This document shows, piece after piece, positions 16,176 to 26,525 of a stretch of DNA of 64,000 nt. Each line of letters begins with the position of its first letter. The stretch's first letter is position 1. Below the pieces are notes generated by a model. That model saw nothing but the letters and a program-made list of their open reading frames with translations, was not told the DNA's origin and made no database searches. The translations under genes and the position numbers were made by a program. The DNA is from Planctomycetota bacterium. Its GTDB lineage: Bacteria; Planctomycetota; Phycisphaerae; UBA1845. The stretch covers positions 1 to 64,000 of the forward strand of contig JAUWWQ010000007.1 in the NCBI GenBank assembly GCA_030616775.1. The letters are read 5' to 3'.

Positions 16176-16441
16176 ATGTTTGACGCCTTGAGTGAACGTC
16201 TGAACAGCGTTTTCGGCGGCCTTCGGGGTCGGGGGAAGATCACCGAGGAGAACGTCTCCGAGGTGATGCGGGAGATCCGTACGGCCCTGCTGGAAGCTGA
16301 CGTCAACCTGGAGGTCGCCCGGGCCTTCTGCGACGAGGTTCAGCAAAAGGCCATCGGAGCGGAGGTCATAAAGACGCTCAGGCCGGCGGACATGATGGTC
16401 AAAATCGTCCACGACGAGCTGGTACGCCTGATGGGCCCGGT
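16176..16441 (+). repeat. Direct repeat copy 1 of ffh 5' end (copy 2 at 17757-18022)
   Basis: This 266-bp segment starts exactly at the ATG and recurs at 17757-18022. Differences cluster near the two ends, while a central stretch of about 190 bp has only one. It brackets the hicA-hicB-unknown cassette, as expected after single-crossover integration of a circle carrying this piece. Confidence 0.9.
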
Positions 16442-16478
16442 GGGTCAGCACGTTGATGAGGTTCGATGCAGCCAATAA
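16176..16478 (+). pseudogene. Duplicated, truncated ffh 5' end (SRP54 N domain only)
   Basis: The first 266 bp (16176-16441) are about 96% identical to the start of the intact ffh at 17757. The product keeps the four-helix N domain (residues 1-88: MFDALSERLN to DELVRLMGPV) and then runs into 12 unrelated residues before a stop, two bases ahead of hicA. Only one of about 11 differences changes an amino acid (G14 here, R14 in ffh). The G domain and the RNA-binding M domain are missing, so it cannot work as Ffh. It still has the native-looking upstream sequence and might be translated. Confidence 0.85.
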
Positions 16479-16479
16479 C

Positions 16480-16674
16480 ATGAAGGTGCGCGAGGTGATC
16501 AGAATGATTGAGGCGGACGGATGGTTTCTCGTCGCAACGCGTGGCGGTCACCGCCAGTACAAGCACCGGTCCAAGCCGGGGCGAGTGACTGTTGCCGGCA
16601 AGCTGGGCGATGATCTCGCTATGGGCACTTTGAATAGCGTTTTGAAACAGTCAGGATTGAAGGAGCAACGCTGA
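16480..16674 (+). CDS. hicA: HicA-family mRNA interferase toxin
   Basis: The 64-residue protein begins MKVREVIRMIEADGWFLVAT and has the dsRBD-like HicA signature with the catalytic histidine in RGGHRQYKH, then GRVTVAGK and the final helix LNSVLKQSG. HicA cleaves mRNA and is neutralised by HicB. Its stop overlaps the hicB start (TGATG), the usual coupled toxin-antitoxin layout. It starts 2 nt after the truncated ffh copy and is part of the cassette bracketed by the ffh repeats. A longer frame from 16453 would start within the ffh remnant and is unlikely. Confidence 0.9.
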   Translation: MKVREVIRMIEADGWFLVATRGGHRQYKHRSKPGRVTVAGKLGDDLAMGTLNSVLKQSGLKEQR

Positions 16675-16880
16675 TGCGATACGCGGTGGTGATTGAGAAA
16701 GCCGATGGGAACTATTCGGCCTACGTGCCGGATTTGCCCGGCTGCGTCGCGACCGGGCAGACACCGGAGGAGGTCAACACGAACATCCGCGACGCGATCC
16801 GTTTCCACCTCGACGGTCTCCGGGAGGACGGACTGCCCATCCCGCAGCCCGAAGCACTCTGCGATTACGTGGATGCTTAG
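16674..16880 (+). CDS. hicB: HicB-family antitoxin
   Basis: The 68-residue protein has the HicB fold signature: MRYAVVIEKADGNYSAYVPD, LPGCVATGQTPEEV, then the helix NIRDAIRFHLDGLREDG. It is a short HicB without a C-terminal DNA-binding domain, so autoregulation of the operon by this protein alone is doubtful. It is translationally coupled to hicA. Confidence 0.9.
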   Translation: MRYAVVIEKADGNYSAYVPDLPGCVATGQTPEEVNTNIRDAIRFHLDGLREDGLPIPQPEALCDYVDA

Positions 16881-16908
16881 CTTGCCGACAAAGGCAGAGG
16901 ACCACGTT

Positions 16909-17772
16909 ATGGAAAACGCCAAACAGTCCAGCAAACCGAACATGAGCTTGCCAAGCCCAGAAGAGCTTGGGACTGGACGCGTCTCGCACGCCGAGACCTG
17001 TCTGTTTTGGCGATGCGCCCGTCATGTTCTGAAAGGGGACCCTGCTTCGGATAACGTAGTCGTCTGCGTTCCGGGCCGGGACGGTGGGAAGTATCCACTG
17101 TTGATAATGACGCTGACGAAAGCCAAGCGACTCATTTGTTGGCCTGTTCTACCGAACCGGGTTTGCGCGCCTGAGGAGGAAGGCAAGCTCCATCTGACCG
17201 ACCACGTAACGCTGCAACTTGAAAGTAGGCGTAGTCATTCCACAGAATTCCGTCCACCTGGCGGAAAGCGGCACCCTCGGAGATGGAAGGTTTGCTCATT
17301 CGATGACAACGGCGTTTCACTTTGGTTTGGATTTGCCGTTCGCCTTTCTGCCATTGAGAACCAGGTCCTCGAGCGACACCAGTGGATACGTATGCCCAAG
17401 TCTAATAATAAGGAAACGAAACGGCGGTCTGATGAGTTCAAACAGTTCTTTGAGAAACTTAGGTTCGTTGATGCCAACGTTCCTGGTGACTATGAGCCGA
17501 CGCCCAATGCCGTCGTCGTTCTCGTTTACATCGTGGACGGCGCAGAAGTAAAGCTGTCGGAAGACCTCTTGCAGCCATTGAATCAGTGGCCGGATGAATT
17601 CTGGGAGCGGATTCCCGAACCCAGAGCATTCAACGTGATTTCAACTGGGCTTGCCGTCGGCGGCGTTCAGCTTGGGCTACTGTTGGGTTTTCCGCCGTAT
17701 AACCTGCGCGAAGACGGCCCCATTCTGGCCACACCGCGCCAACGAAGAACCGAAGCATGTTTGACGCCTTGA
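16909..17772 (+). CDS. Unknown cassette protein between hicB and ffh
   Basis: The 287-residue product starts MENAKQSSKPNMSLPSPEEL with AGAGG 9 nt upstream. It has a cysteine-containing N-terminal part (AETCLFWRCARHVL), basic central sequence (residues 110-190) and a hydrophobic segment near the C-terminus (VISTGLAVGGVQLGLLLG). I do not recognise a family. Its last five codons (Cys-Leu-Thr-Pro-stop) lie over the start of ffh in another frame, so the natural C-terminus may have been lost when the cassette joined ffh. The stop inside ffh makes translational coupling possible. The cassette position beside hicAB suggests accessory cargo, but no function can be given. Confidence 0.7.
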   Translation: MENAKQSSKPNMSLPSPEELGTGRVSHAETCLFWRCARHVLKGDPASDNVVVCVPGRDGGKYPLLIMTLTKAKRLICWPVLPNRVCAPEEEGKLHLTDHVTLQLESRRSHSTEFRPPGGKRHPRRWKVCSFDDNGVSLWFGFAVRLSAIENQVLERHQWIRMPKSNNKETKRRSDEFKQFFEKLRFVDANVPGDYEPTPNAVVVLVYIVDGAEVKLSEDLLQPLNQWPDEFWERIPEPRAFNVISTGLAVGGVQLGLLLGFPPYNLREDGPILATPRQRRTEACLTP

Positions 17773-19184
17773 GTGAACGTCTAAACAGCGTTTTCCGCGG
17801 TCTTCGCGGGCGGGGGAAGATCACCGAGGAGAACGTCTCCGAGGTGATGCGGGAGATCCGTACGGCCCTGCTGGAAGCTGACGTCAACCTGGAGGTCGCC
17901 CGGGCCTTCTGCGACGAGGTGCAGCAAAAGGCCATCGGAGCGGAGGTCATAAAGACGCTCAGGCCGGCGGACATGATGGTCAAGATCGTCCACGACGAGC
18001 TTGTCCGGCTAATGGGCCCGGTTGATCCGAAGATACCGTTCATCTCTCCCGGCCCGACGATCTTGCTGATGGCCGGTCTGCAAGGATCTGGTAAGACGAC
18101 GACCTGCGGAAAGATGGCCAAGCTGCTTTTGGCCCGGGCGAAGCGGCCTCTCATGGTCGCGGCGGACCTGAAACGGCCGGCGGCCATCGACCAGCTCGAG
18201 GTGATCGGGCAGCAGGTTGGCACTCCCGTGTACACCGAGCGGGATCAGCAAAACGCCGTCAAGGTGTGCCGCAACGGGATAGCCCAGGCAAGAAAGACCG
18301 ATCGTGACGTGGTGATTCTGGATACCGCCGGGCGGCTGGCGGTTGACGAGGAGATGATGGACGAGGTCGCCAGGATAGCGACGACCACCAACCCGCAGCA
18401 GATTTACCTTGTCCTCGATGCGATGACCGGCCAGGACGCGGTGAACACCGCGAGGGTATTCAACCAGCGGCTCGAATTGGACGGGATCATCCTCACCAAG
18501 TTCGACAGCGATACGCGCGGCGGGGCTGCCCTTTCCGTCAAACACGTCACCGGCAAGCCGATCAAGTTTGTCGGCATCGGCGAGAAGATGGAGGCCATCG
18601 AGGAGTTTTACCCGGATCGGATCGCCGGGCGAATCCTCGGTATGGGCGATATTCTGACCCTCGTCGAACAGGCTCAAAGACAGTATGACCAGGAGGAAGC
18701 GGCCAAGCTGGAAGCCAAGATGGCATCGGGGAAGTTCGCCCTCGACGACTTTTTGGTTCAGCTCCGCAAGATGAGACAGATGGGGTCGATGAAGGATCTC
18801 ATCAAGAAGATCCCCGGCATGGGTGACATGATGGGGGACATGGACCTCGACGAGGGTGAGATAGTTCGCATGGAGGCGGCCATTCAATCCATGACGCCCA
18901 AGGAAAAGGCCAATCCCAAGATCGTCGATGCGTCGCGTCGGCGCCGGATTGCTCGCGGTGCGGGTTGCGACCCATCGGATGTCAGCCAATTGGTCAAACA
19001 GTTCGAGCCCATGCGCAATATGATGAAGGCAATGAGCGGCCAATCGCTCCCCCAGCGGCTCAAAATGGGGATGCAATTCTCTAAAGCGATGGCCGGAGGT
19101 GGGCTTCCTAGACTCAAAGGATCCTCTACGGCCAGTCGGCGCAGCCTGAGCAAGAAGGACCGTCGGAAGAGACGGAAGCGATAG
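17757..19184 (+). CDS. ffh: Signal recognition particle GTPase Ffh
   Basis: The intact 475-residue Ffh binds 4.5S RNA and signal peptides and docks on FtsY for co-translational membrane targeting. It has the N domain (1-90), the G domain with GLQGSGKTTT (107-116), DTAGRL (189-194) and TKFD (247-250), and a Met-rich M domain (about 300-450) with GDMMGDMDL and RRRRIARGAG. A Lys/Arg tail ends the protein. The ribosome site is weak and its start overlaps the unknown cassette gene, so expression now probably depends on readthrough from the cassette or from the old promoter 1.6 kb upstream. Confidence 0.96.
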   Translation: MFDALSERLNSVFRGLRGRGKITEENVSEVMREIRTALLEADVNLEVARAFCDEVQQKAIGAEVIKTLRPADMMVKIVHDELVRLMGPVDPKIPFISPGPTILLMAGLQGSGKTTTCGKMAKLLLARAKRPLMVAADLKRPAAIDQLEVIGQQVGTPVYTERDQQNAVKVCRNGIAQARKTDRDVVILDTAGRLAVDEEMMDEVARIATTTNPQQIYLVLDAMTGQDAVNTARVFNQRLELDGIILTKFDSDTRGGAALSVKHVTGKPIKFVGIGEKMEAIEEFYPDRIAGRILGMGDILTLVEQAQRQYDQEEAAKLEAKMASGKFALDDFLVQLRKMRQMGSMKDLIKKIPGMGDMMGDMDLDEGEIVRMEAAIQSMTPKEKANPKIVDASRRRRIARGAGCDPSDVSQLVKQFEPMRNMMKAMSGQSLPQRLKMGMQFSKAMAGGGLPRLKGSSTASRRSLSKKDRRKRRKR

Positions 19185-19598
19185 CGAATCGACAACACGT
19201 CTCCGTCAACCAGCGAGCGTAGAGACGTTCAGTCGAAGAATGACGTTGCGCGGCTGTTACACGTGCGCGTGGCGAGCGGCATGTAGCGAGTTGTCCGTCG
19301 ATTCAGCCTGTCTGGAACGCTCCGACGCGGGCCGCTACCATACTCACAGGGCTACGCGATGCGTACACAGGTCGGGTATGCCGGTTGCCGGCAATCGTAG
19401 CCGATACTGTGATTGGCTTCGACGGTGTGTCAGGACATCGATACGCATCGGCCAAATGTTCTCAACCGCTCGGACTATCGTATGGTTAGTCGTATGACAG
19501 CGCGTATGTTCCTGCCGTGCTACAGGCTTCGCCCCGCTCGGAACTTTTTGGATGATATTTCGCGCTCGCTCTGGAAGTCGGGCCAGGCCAGTGCCGGG
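19185..19598. other. Intergenic stretch upstream of the 13-gene run
   Basis: An in-frame extension of the next gene runs back to a TTG at 19413, but it lacks a ribosome site and gives implausible sequence before the signal peptide. No convincing promoter hexamers or 4.5S RNA gene was seen. Confidence 0.4.
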
Positions 19599-22500
19599 AT
19601 GAAACATTCAGGATGTCAAGGGCGCAGCTTGCATGGGCGCTGCCGCACACGGCGCCGGCTTCATATCATAGTCATGTCGGCTGTGATTGCCGCCTGCGTC
19701 GTGTCGACAGCCAGCGCCCAACGACAACGCTCGCCACGTGATCGCCGCCGCTCCAGCCCTCGCTTGATCAGCGACTCTTCCCGCAACGACCATCTTTCGG
19801 TTGTGATTGAGCCTGCGGCGCCCATTGCAAACCTATTCTCGCGGAGTGAAGAAGGTGTCGCCCGAGCGGATTGGAAGTTTGCGATTGATTGTCTCCAGCG
19901 CATCGTTGACGAGCCTGGGGCTTCGTTGGTCCCGCAGCGAGACGGAGCACCCGCCAGAGGCATGCGTTACGAGTCGGTGCGGCGTCGAGCACTGCAACGC
20001 CTGAAGTCGCTGCCGCCCGAAGGACTCCGGGCGTACCGGTTGCTCTACGACGGTAGAGCCAAACGGCTCTTTGAACACGGGCGAGCAGCGCACGATCCGC
20101 GCCGGCTTAGAGTTGTCGTCGACCGGTACCTTCTGACCCGGTACGGGGATGATGCGGCGGATCTTCTGGCCTCGTGGGCATTGGACGAAGGCCGACCCGG
20201 CGAGGCCATCAGGCTTCTGGCCGACCTTGTGGACCTGGTGCCGGACTACGACGTCCCCAGGCTGTTAATCGCATCCAAGCTGGCAGCGGCGTATTCACTG
20301 TTGGGGCGTGAAGAGGAAGCGAAAGCCGTCCTGGATGCCTATCGCGCGGCTACCGACGCCCAGGCGCAGCACGATGAGTACGGGGTATTGGATTCGGTCC
20401 TGACCCTCCGCCCTCTTGGGCTTGACCGCGGTGGCGATCCAGTCTCCTGGCCGGTTGTGGGCGGTACACCGACCCGAGAAGGCTTGATGCCCGCAGTGGA
20501 ACCAACGCTGTTGGAGGCTGTTCCCTGGCGGTCTGATCTGCCCGGTGCCGTAAAAGACGCTTGGCGACGCGTGCTCCATAATGACGCAACCAGGCGACCG
20601 ATTCTCCCGGTCGGCCAGTTGGTGGCTGACAACCGGCGACTGTTTGCGCGAACCCGGTGGGGGTGCATAGCCCTGGACATGGAAGACCTGAAGCTGCTAT
20701 GGGACTCGGGGCGGGCCGACACGGGTGCTCCGGCTTCGCGATCCGCCGGGCAGCGGAGGAGCTCACGTCAATCTACAGGGTCTTTGAACGATAAGGGTTA
20801 TGCTTTCGGTGACTACGTGGTCGGCGGAATCTCGCTCGGTCATGGGCTGGCCATGATTATCTCGCGAGAGGGGAAGGGTCAATACACACTTGCGGAGCGC
20901 GACGCCGGTGGGCTGGATGTCAAGCGTTGGCTGCCGAGGCCTCTGTTCGTGACCAGGTTCGTGCAAGGCGCGCGGCTGGTGGCCTACGACGTGGAGACCG
21001 GGCGGGTTCGATGGCAGCGTGGCCGCACCGGTCATTCCGACGACCCGTTGGGTGACGTGAGTTTCCAGTCAGTCCCGATTGCGGTGGGTGAGGCGCTGTG
21101 GGTTCCGTTTCTGCGCCAGGGTGATCTGAACGTTGCGGTACTGGATCCTGAGGACGGAGCGTTGCTCCGCACGGTCCTGCTGTGTTCCCTGGGAAGATCG
21201 GCTGTTCCGGCACGATATGCTCTTCAGCCGGCGCTGGCCGACGGCATGCTGTATGTTCCCTCGGGCCAGGGTCTGCTCTTTGCGGTTGACACCGGGGATT
21301 ACACCATCCGGTGGGCGACTCAATTGGGTCCTGTTTCGGACAAGCAACGGGCCTTAAGCTCCGACGAGCGGGGCGGTTGGCTTTCGTCGCCGCCGGTGGT
21401 CAGTGGTGGACTGGTTCTTGTAGCCCCCAGGGAGCGTGACGAGCTGACGGCATTTGCGGCAGCTACCGGCGAGTTCAAGTGGTCGGCCGGCCGCGGTGAC
21501 GCGCTCTATATCATCGCAGCCGATCAACGGCGCGTCTGGCTGGGGGGGCGTAGTGTCTATTGCCTGTCACTTTCCAACGGCGAAATGATCTGGAGCGCCG
21601 ACATCGAGGCGGCACCGACGGGGCGGGGCGTGCTGTCGGATGAACTTGTCTATGTGCCGACGGCGGACGGACTGCTGTCCGTGCGTGCGGCGACCGGAAA
21701 GGTGCTGGGGTATGCTCCGGCGCCGGCGTCGCACGGTCCGCTGGGTAATCTGCTGTGTCTTGATGACGCGATGTTCAGCATCAATCCGTCGTGTGTTTGG
21801 AAGTATCCGGACATCGAGCGGACATATCCTCTAACGCTTAAGGAGCACGAGGCGGACCCGTCTGATCTGGTTTTCTCTGTTCGGCTTGCGTGGCTGGAGA
21901 TGTTGCGCGGCCAACCGCAACGGGCCTATGATGTGCTCGAGGCCATTCCCCCGGCTGCGTTGGAAGGCGACGCAGAGCGTGCAAAGGACGCAGCTCACGT
22001 ACGCGTCGAAGCTTTATTGAAGATGACTGTTGAGTCAGGTGCCTCGAGGTATGCGGACGCGGAATTGCTGACACTACTCGAGCAAGCCAACCGGACGGCA
22101 CCCAACGCCATGGACAGGCTGCGTTGTACACTGGCTATTGGAGATCTGCTCAGTACGATGGGCCGGTCGGTAGAAGCCTATCGCCGTTTGTGGCAATTAG
22201 GGATCAGCTCGGACAGCGACCAGGTGGTTCCTTCAGGAGATCACGTTGGGGAAATGGCGAGATTCAGCGTGGCGCGACGGTTGCGAGAGGTCGCCCACGA
22301 CCTGACCGATGAGCAGCAGTCGCAGTTGGGTGAGTATACCCTGGCGCAAACCGCCGCGATTGCCAAACAGCTCGGGAGCGGTGCACGGTGTTTTCGGGAA
22401 CGAGCCCAACTGCGGGCCATCGCCGACCTGCAGGCTCCGGGGTCGACTGGGCAGCAGGCACTTATCGAGCTCGCTTCGTATCACGCCGGCGGCGCCCGCT

Positions 22501-24185
22501 ATGAGCAGGCCGAGCAGCTATTCCGGGAGAGCATACGGCTGGCTTCACAACCGGCGTTGACGGTGGCCTCGCTAGTGAGGCTTTGCCGACTCTACGCCGA
22601 GGGCGCCTCCGCCGGTCTCGGCTTTGGCAGCGCTCTAATGTCTGGTCTCGAGGAGCTGGAGTCGCGATTCGGTACGGAGAAGATGCCGGAGGCTGCCTCG
22701 GAGATGGAGGGACTGAGCGAGCAGGTCTGCTTCAACGGGCTTGTCGCCAACTGGGTCCGACAGGTTCAATCGGACTTCTCCCCTACTGAACTGGGTGACT
22801 ATCGATCGGGGGCGACCGATGTTCCAGTTCAATTGACCGGTGAGCTTGCCTGGTCGCTCGAACCCAGAGAGAGTCCCGGTGTTCTGCGTCGAGGTACGGC
22901 TCGCGCCGACGTGAAACGCGTCATCGGCTTCGGCGAGCAACCCCCTGTGGTATTGACGGACCGCATCGTAGTGTATGGTCCGGATGATGTTCTCTCTTGC
23001 CACCGTGCCGATGATGGTGAAGTCCTGTGGAAGGCCGCACTACGACTGCCGGAAACGTTTACGGACGAGGCAGGCATAACATGGTTGGAAGGGGAGGATG
23101 TCCCGCGCCGGGCCGTAGCGGAGGGGCAGACCGCCGTGTTCAACGGTCGCGAGGGACTTTTCGCGGTCGGGCTGGCCACCGGCCGCCGTATCTGGGTCCG
23201 GCCCTACGAGAACGAGCGTGATCCGCGCGATCCTCTGAGCCATGACACGACCATGACAGCAGGCGGTGGGTTGTTGGCCGCGATGCCGAAAGCGGGGCAG
23301 TTGACGTTGATGCGCATGCTTGACGGCTCGACGGTCTGGGAGCGCGATTTGCTCGGCGAACGGGTCGAATACATCTGGATGCTGGGGGACCGGGTGGTTA
23401 CAGTCGACGCGCCGTTTCAGAGAGTACACTTATTCGATCGTACCGACGGTCGATTGGTCAAGCGCGTCTTGTTCGAGCAGCCCGATCCGGAAAACCTGCT
23501 GGTCAGTCTTGTCAATACCGCCGATACCCTCTGTGGTCCCACTATGATCGACAACTCTGAGGGTGTTGTGGGAGTGGATCTGGCCAGCGGTGAGATTGTA
23601 TGGCGGCTACAACTGGAGAAGCCACTCGTTCAGTTGTTCAGGCCGCAGGATGGGTATCTGGGCCTCAGCTTGCTCGGCGGCGACGTACGCATAGTGGACG
23701 GTGCGACAGGTGAGCTTGTCGTGGAGCGGCGGGTGTCGGGTGCTCACGGGGTGATCCGCGGAACGCTGGTCAACGGGACCCTCCTGGTGCAATACTACAC
23801 CCTTCACACCGGGATACGATCCTTCGAAGTGGCTGCGTTAGACGTTGCTACAGACACCGAATTATGGCGCCGCGGCGACCTTCTTCCGTTGTGGCGAATA
23901 GGCAGGCCGTTACGCGTGAACGGTGGGCGGATGCCCGCGTTGATTCAGACCGACGAGCTTGGAACCGACAACGGCAGGACTGTACATCTGGCGATGATCG
24001 ACGTGAGGTCGGGACTCAGTGTCGGCGCCGAGTTGAGACTGCAGTCTGTCGATGAACTCGGTCAATTTAACGGCGATTTCGAGTTGTACGCGATTCCTGG
24101 AATAGCCGTCGTGGGGACCGACACAGGCATTCATGCTCTGCGCATGGGGTCTGCAACCGAGCACACCGAGGGGGTTTCTGAATGA
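19599..24185 (+). CDS. Exported PQQ-type beta-propeller protein with central helical repeats
   Basis: The product is about 1528 residues and begins MKHSGCQGRSLHGR, followed by RRRLHIIVMSAVIAACVVST with ASAQ as a signal-peptide end. Residues of about 60-240 are helical, TPR-like. Two propeller regions follow (roughly 280-700 and 1090-1500). Each has repeated PQQ-blade strings such as DGEVLWKAALRLPE, LATGRRIWVRP and GEIVWRLQLEKP. Between them is a second helical stretch with AYDVLEAIPP and EQAEQLFRESIRLA. Such proteins in planctomycetes are usually periplasmic scaffolds that need not bind PQQ. It heads the long operon and overlaps the next gene by ATGA. Confidence 0.85.
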   Translation: MKHSGCQGRSLHGRCRTRRRLHIIVMSAVIAACVVSTASAQRQRSPRDRRRSSPRLISDSSRNDHLSVVIEPAAPIANLFSRSEEGVARADWKFAIDCLQRIVDEPGASLVPQRDGAPARGMRYESVRRRALQRLKSLPPEGLRAYRLLYDGRAKRLFEHGRAAHDPRRLRVVVDRYLLTRYGDDAADLLASWALDEGRPGEAIRLLADLVDLVPDYDVPRLLIASKLAAAYSLLGREEEAKAVLDAYRAATDAQAQHDEYGVLDSVLTLRPLGLDRGGDPVSWPVVGGTPTREGLMPAVEPTLLEAVPWRSDLPGAVKDAWRRVLHNDATRRPILPVGQLVADNRRLFARTRWGCIALDMEDLKLLWDSGRADTGAPASRSAGQRRSSRQSTGSLNDKGYAFGDYVVGGISLGHGLAMIISREGKGQYTLAERDAGGLDVKRWLPRPLFVTRFVQGARLVAYDVETGRVRWQRGRTGHSDDPLGDVSFQSVPIAVGEALWVPFLRQGDLNVAVLDPEDGALLRTVLLCSLGRSAVPARYALQPALADGMLYVPSGQGLLFAVDTGDYTIRWATQLGPVSDKQRALSSDERGGWLSSPPVVSGGLVLVAPRERDELTAFAAATGEFKWSAGRGDALYIIAADQRRVWLGGRSVYCLSLSNGEMIWSADIEAAPTGRGVLSDELVYVPTADGLLSVRAATGKVLGYAPAPASHGPLGNLLCLDDAMFSINPSCVWKYPDIERTYPLTLKEHEADPSDLVFSVRLAWLEMLRGQPQRAYDVLEAIPPAALEGDAERAKDAAHVRVEALLKMTVESGASRYADAELLTLLEQANRTAPNAMDRLRCTLAIGDLLSTMGRSVEAYRRLWQLGISSDSDQVVPSGDHVGEMARFSVARRLREVAHDLTDEQQSQLGEYTLAQTAAIAKQLGSGARCFRERAQLRAIADLQAPGSTGQQALIELASYHAGGARYEQAEQLFRESIRLASQPALTVASLVRLCRLYAEGASAGLGFGSALMSGLEELESRFGTEKMPEAASEMEGLSEQVCFNGLVANWVRQVQSDFSPTELGDYRSGATDVPVQLTGELAWSLEPRESPGVLRRGTARADVKRVIGFGEQPPVVLTDRIVVYGPDDVLSCHRADDGEVLWKAALRLPETFTDEAGITWLEGEDVPRRAVAEGQTAVFNGREGLFAVGLATGRRIWVRPYENERDPRDPLSHDTTMTAGGGLLAAMPKAGQLTLMRMLDGSTVWERDLLGERVEYIWMLGDRVVTVDAPFQRVHLFDRTDGRLVKRVLFEQPDPENLLVSLVNTADTLCGPTMIDNSEGVVGVDLASGEIVWRLQLEKPLVQLFRPQDGYLGLSLLGGDVRIVDGATGELVVERRVSGAHGVIRGTLVNGTLLVQYYTLHTGIRSFEVAALDVATDTELWRRGDLLPLWRIGRPLRVNGGRMPALIQTDELGTDNGRTVHLAMIDVRSGLSVGAELRLQSVDELGQFNGDFELYAIPGIAVVGTDTGIHALRMGSATEHTEGVSE

Positions 24186-25336
24186 ACCGGACAACGGTCG
24201 CATCGAATGGCGAATGTCGAATAGCAAATAGCGAAACCGGCGCTGACTGGCAGTCGTTATTCGCCATTTCAAAGTACTCTTCAAAGTGGGTTCGGCGGTT
24301 GGCAACGTCGGCCGTTGCCGCTGTCGTACTTTGTGCCGGCTCGGTGGCATGGGCGCAGGAACAGATACCGGAGCGGCTGCCCCAGCAGATTACGCCGGCG
24401 ACCAAATCAGCGATCGAACGAGGCCTTGCCTATCTCACCCGGACCCAGGATCGACAGGGATCGTGGTCCAATCAAGGGCGGTACGGCAAGTATCCGGTCG
24501 CGATGACGGGCCTGGCGGGGTTGGCGTTGCTTATGGACGGCAACACTACGACCCAGGGTCGGTACGCGCCGCAGGTGGATAGGGCAACCAGGTACTTGCT
24601 CCGCTCGGCCACCCAAAACGGTCTGATCGCAAGACCGGAGCACGAAGGGCGACCCATGTTTGGGCACGGGTTTTCAATGTTGTTTCTCAGCCAATTGTAT
24701 GGCATGACCGAGGATCCGACCCGGGCCCAGGAGATCCATGACGTGCTTTCCCGAGCCGTGCGTCTTACCGCCCGAGCCCAGAGTCATCCCGGGGGCTGGT
24801 ACTATACGCCCAATGCCCGCAGCGACGAGGGCTCCGTGACGATCACGCAGGTGCAAGCGCTACGCTCGTGTCGCAACGTGGGCGTAGCCGTACCGAAGGC
24901 CGTGATCAAATCCGCGATGAGGTACTTGGCCGATTCGCAAAACAGCGACGGAGGGATCCGCTACACTGTCCGCCAGCGGATGGGCAACTCCCGACCGGCG
25001 ATCACGGCTGCGGCGGTTTGTTGCTGGTTCAACGCAGGGCAATACGACAGTCCTCGCGCCAAGCGGGCGCTGGAGTTTTGCAAGCCGCTGATCAGGCCGA
25101 ACGGTACGCAAAGCGGACATGACTACTACGCCCATCTGTATCTCGCACAGGCCTTGTATATATCGGACGATCCGTATTGGGACGAGTACTTTCCCAAGCG
25201 GCGACAGTACCTGCTCGGCCGACAGCGGGCTGACGGGTCATGGATGGGAGACGGTGTGGGCGATATTTACGGGACCGCGTTAGCTCTGATCATTCTCCAA
25301 CTCCCGTATAATCAGTTACCGATCATGCAGCAGTGA
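24182..25336 (+). CDS. Exported alpha/alpha-toroid (prenyltransferase/squalene cyclase-repeat) protein
   Basis: The 384-residue protein has a hydrophobic export signal (LATSAVAAVVLCAGSVAWAQ) after an unusual 37-residue leader made largely from an ATTCGCC-type micro-repeat. The mature part carries repeats of the terpene cyclase toroid kind: IERGLAYLTRTQDRQGSWSN, MRYLADSQNSDGGIRY, YLLGRQRADGSWMGDG. The DxDD active-site motif of cyclases is not seen, so it is more likely a structural or binding toroid than an enzyme. The start overlaps the preceding stop (ATGA), which supports translation from 24182. A TTG near 24300 would omit the repeat-derived leader. Confidence 0.82.
   Translation: MNRTTVASNGECRIANSETGADWQSLFAISKYSSKWVRRLATSAVAAVVLCAGSVAWAQEQIPERLPQQITPATKSAIERGLAYLTRTQDRQGSWSNQGRYGKYPVAMTGLAGLALLMDGNTTTQGRYAPQVDRATRYLLRSATQNGLIARPEHEGRPMFGHGFSMLFLSQLYGMTEDPTRAQEIHDVLSRAVRLTARAQSHPGGWYYTPNARSDEGSVTITQVQALRSCRNVGVAVPKAVIKSAMRYLADSQNSDGGIRYTVRQRMGNSRPAITAAAVCCWFNAGQYDSPRAKRALEFCKPLIRPNGTQSGHDYYAHLYLAQALYISDDPYWDEYFPKRRQYLLGRQRADGSWMGDGVGDIYGTALALIILQLPYNQLPIMQQ
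24204..24235. repeat. ATTCGCC-type micro-repeat in the leader of the toroid gene
   Basis: Tandem GAATGGCGAATGTCGAATAG words, followed by CAAATAGCGAA, are translated as part of the N-terminal extension. Related tracts lie at 27423-27489, 39131-39151, 43121-43175, 44355-44402 and 54439-54491. Confidence 0.6.
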
Positions 25337-25391
25337 GGGGTGATAATCATTACAAGCCGCAGGCTTTCCCGGGACGCCGGGATACGGACGT

Positions 25392-25416
25392 CCGCGCGGG
25401 CTGAAGCCCGCGGCTC
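25392..25416. repeat. REP-like palindrome between toroid gene and moxR
   Basis: CCGCGCGGGCTGAAGCCCGC followed by GGCTC forms a strong palindrome in the 109-nt gap. The same unit occurs at 12654, 28303, 54316 (variant) and 56729. Confidence 0.75.
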
Positions 25417-25445
25417 AGTTGTGAGAATACTACTTGGAGTAGACG

Positions 25446-26525
<1,080 letters not shown>

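Noticed and set aside
19413-19598. Upstream extension of the PQQ-propeller protein from a TTG codon
   Set aside because: No ribosome site, and the extra 62 residues precede a clear signal peptide.
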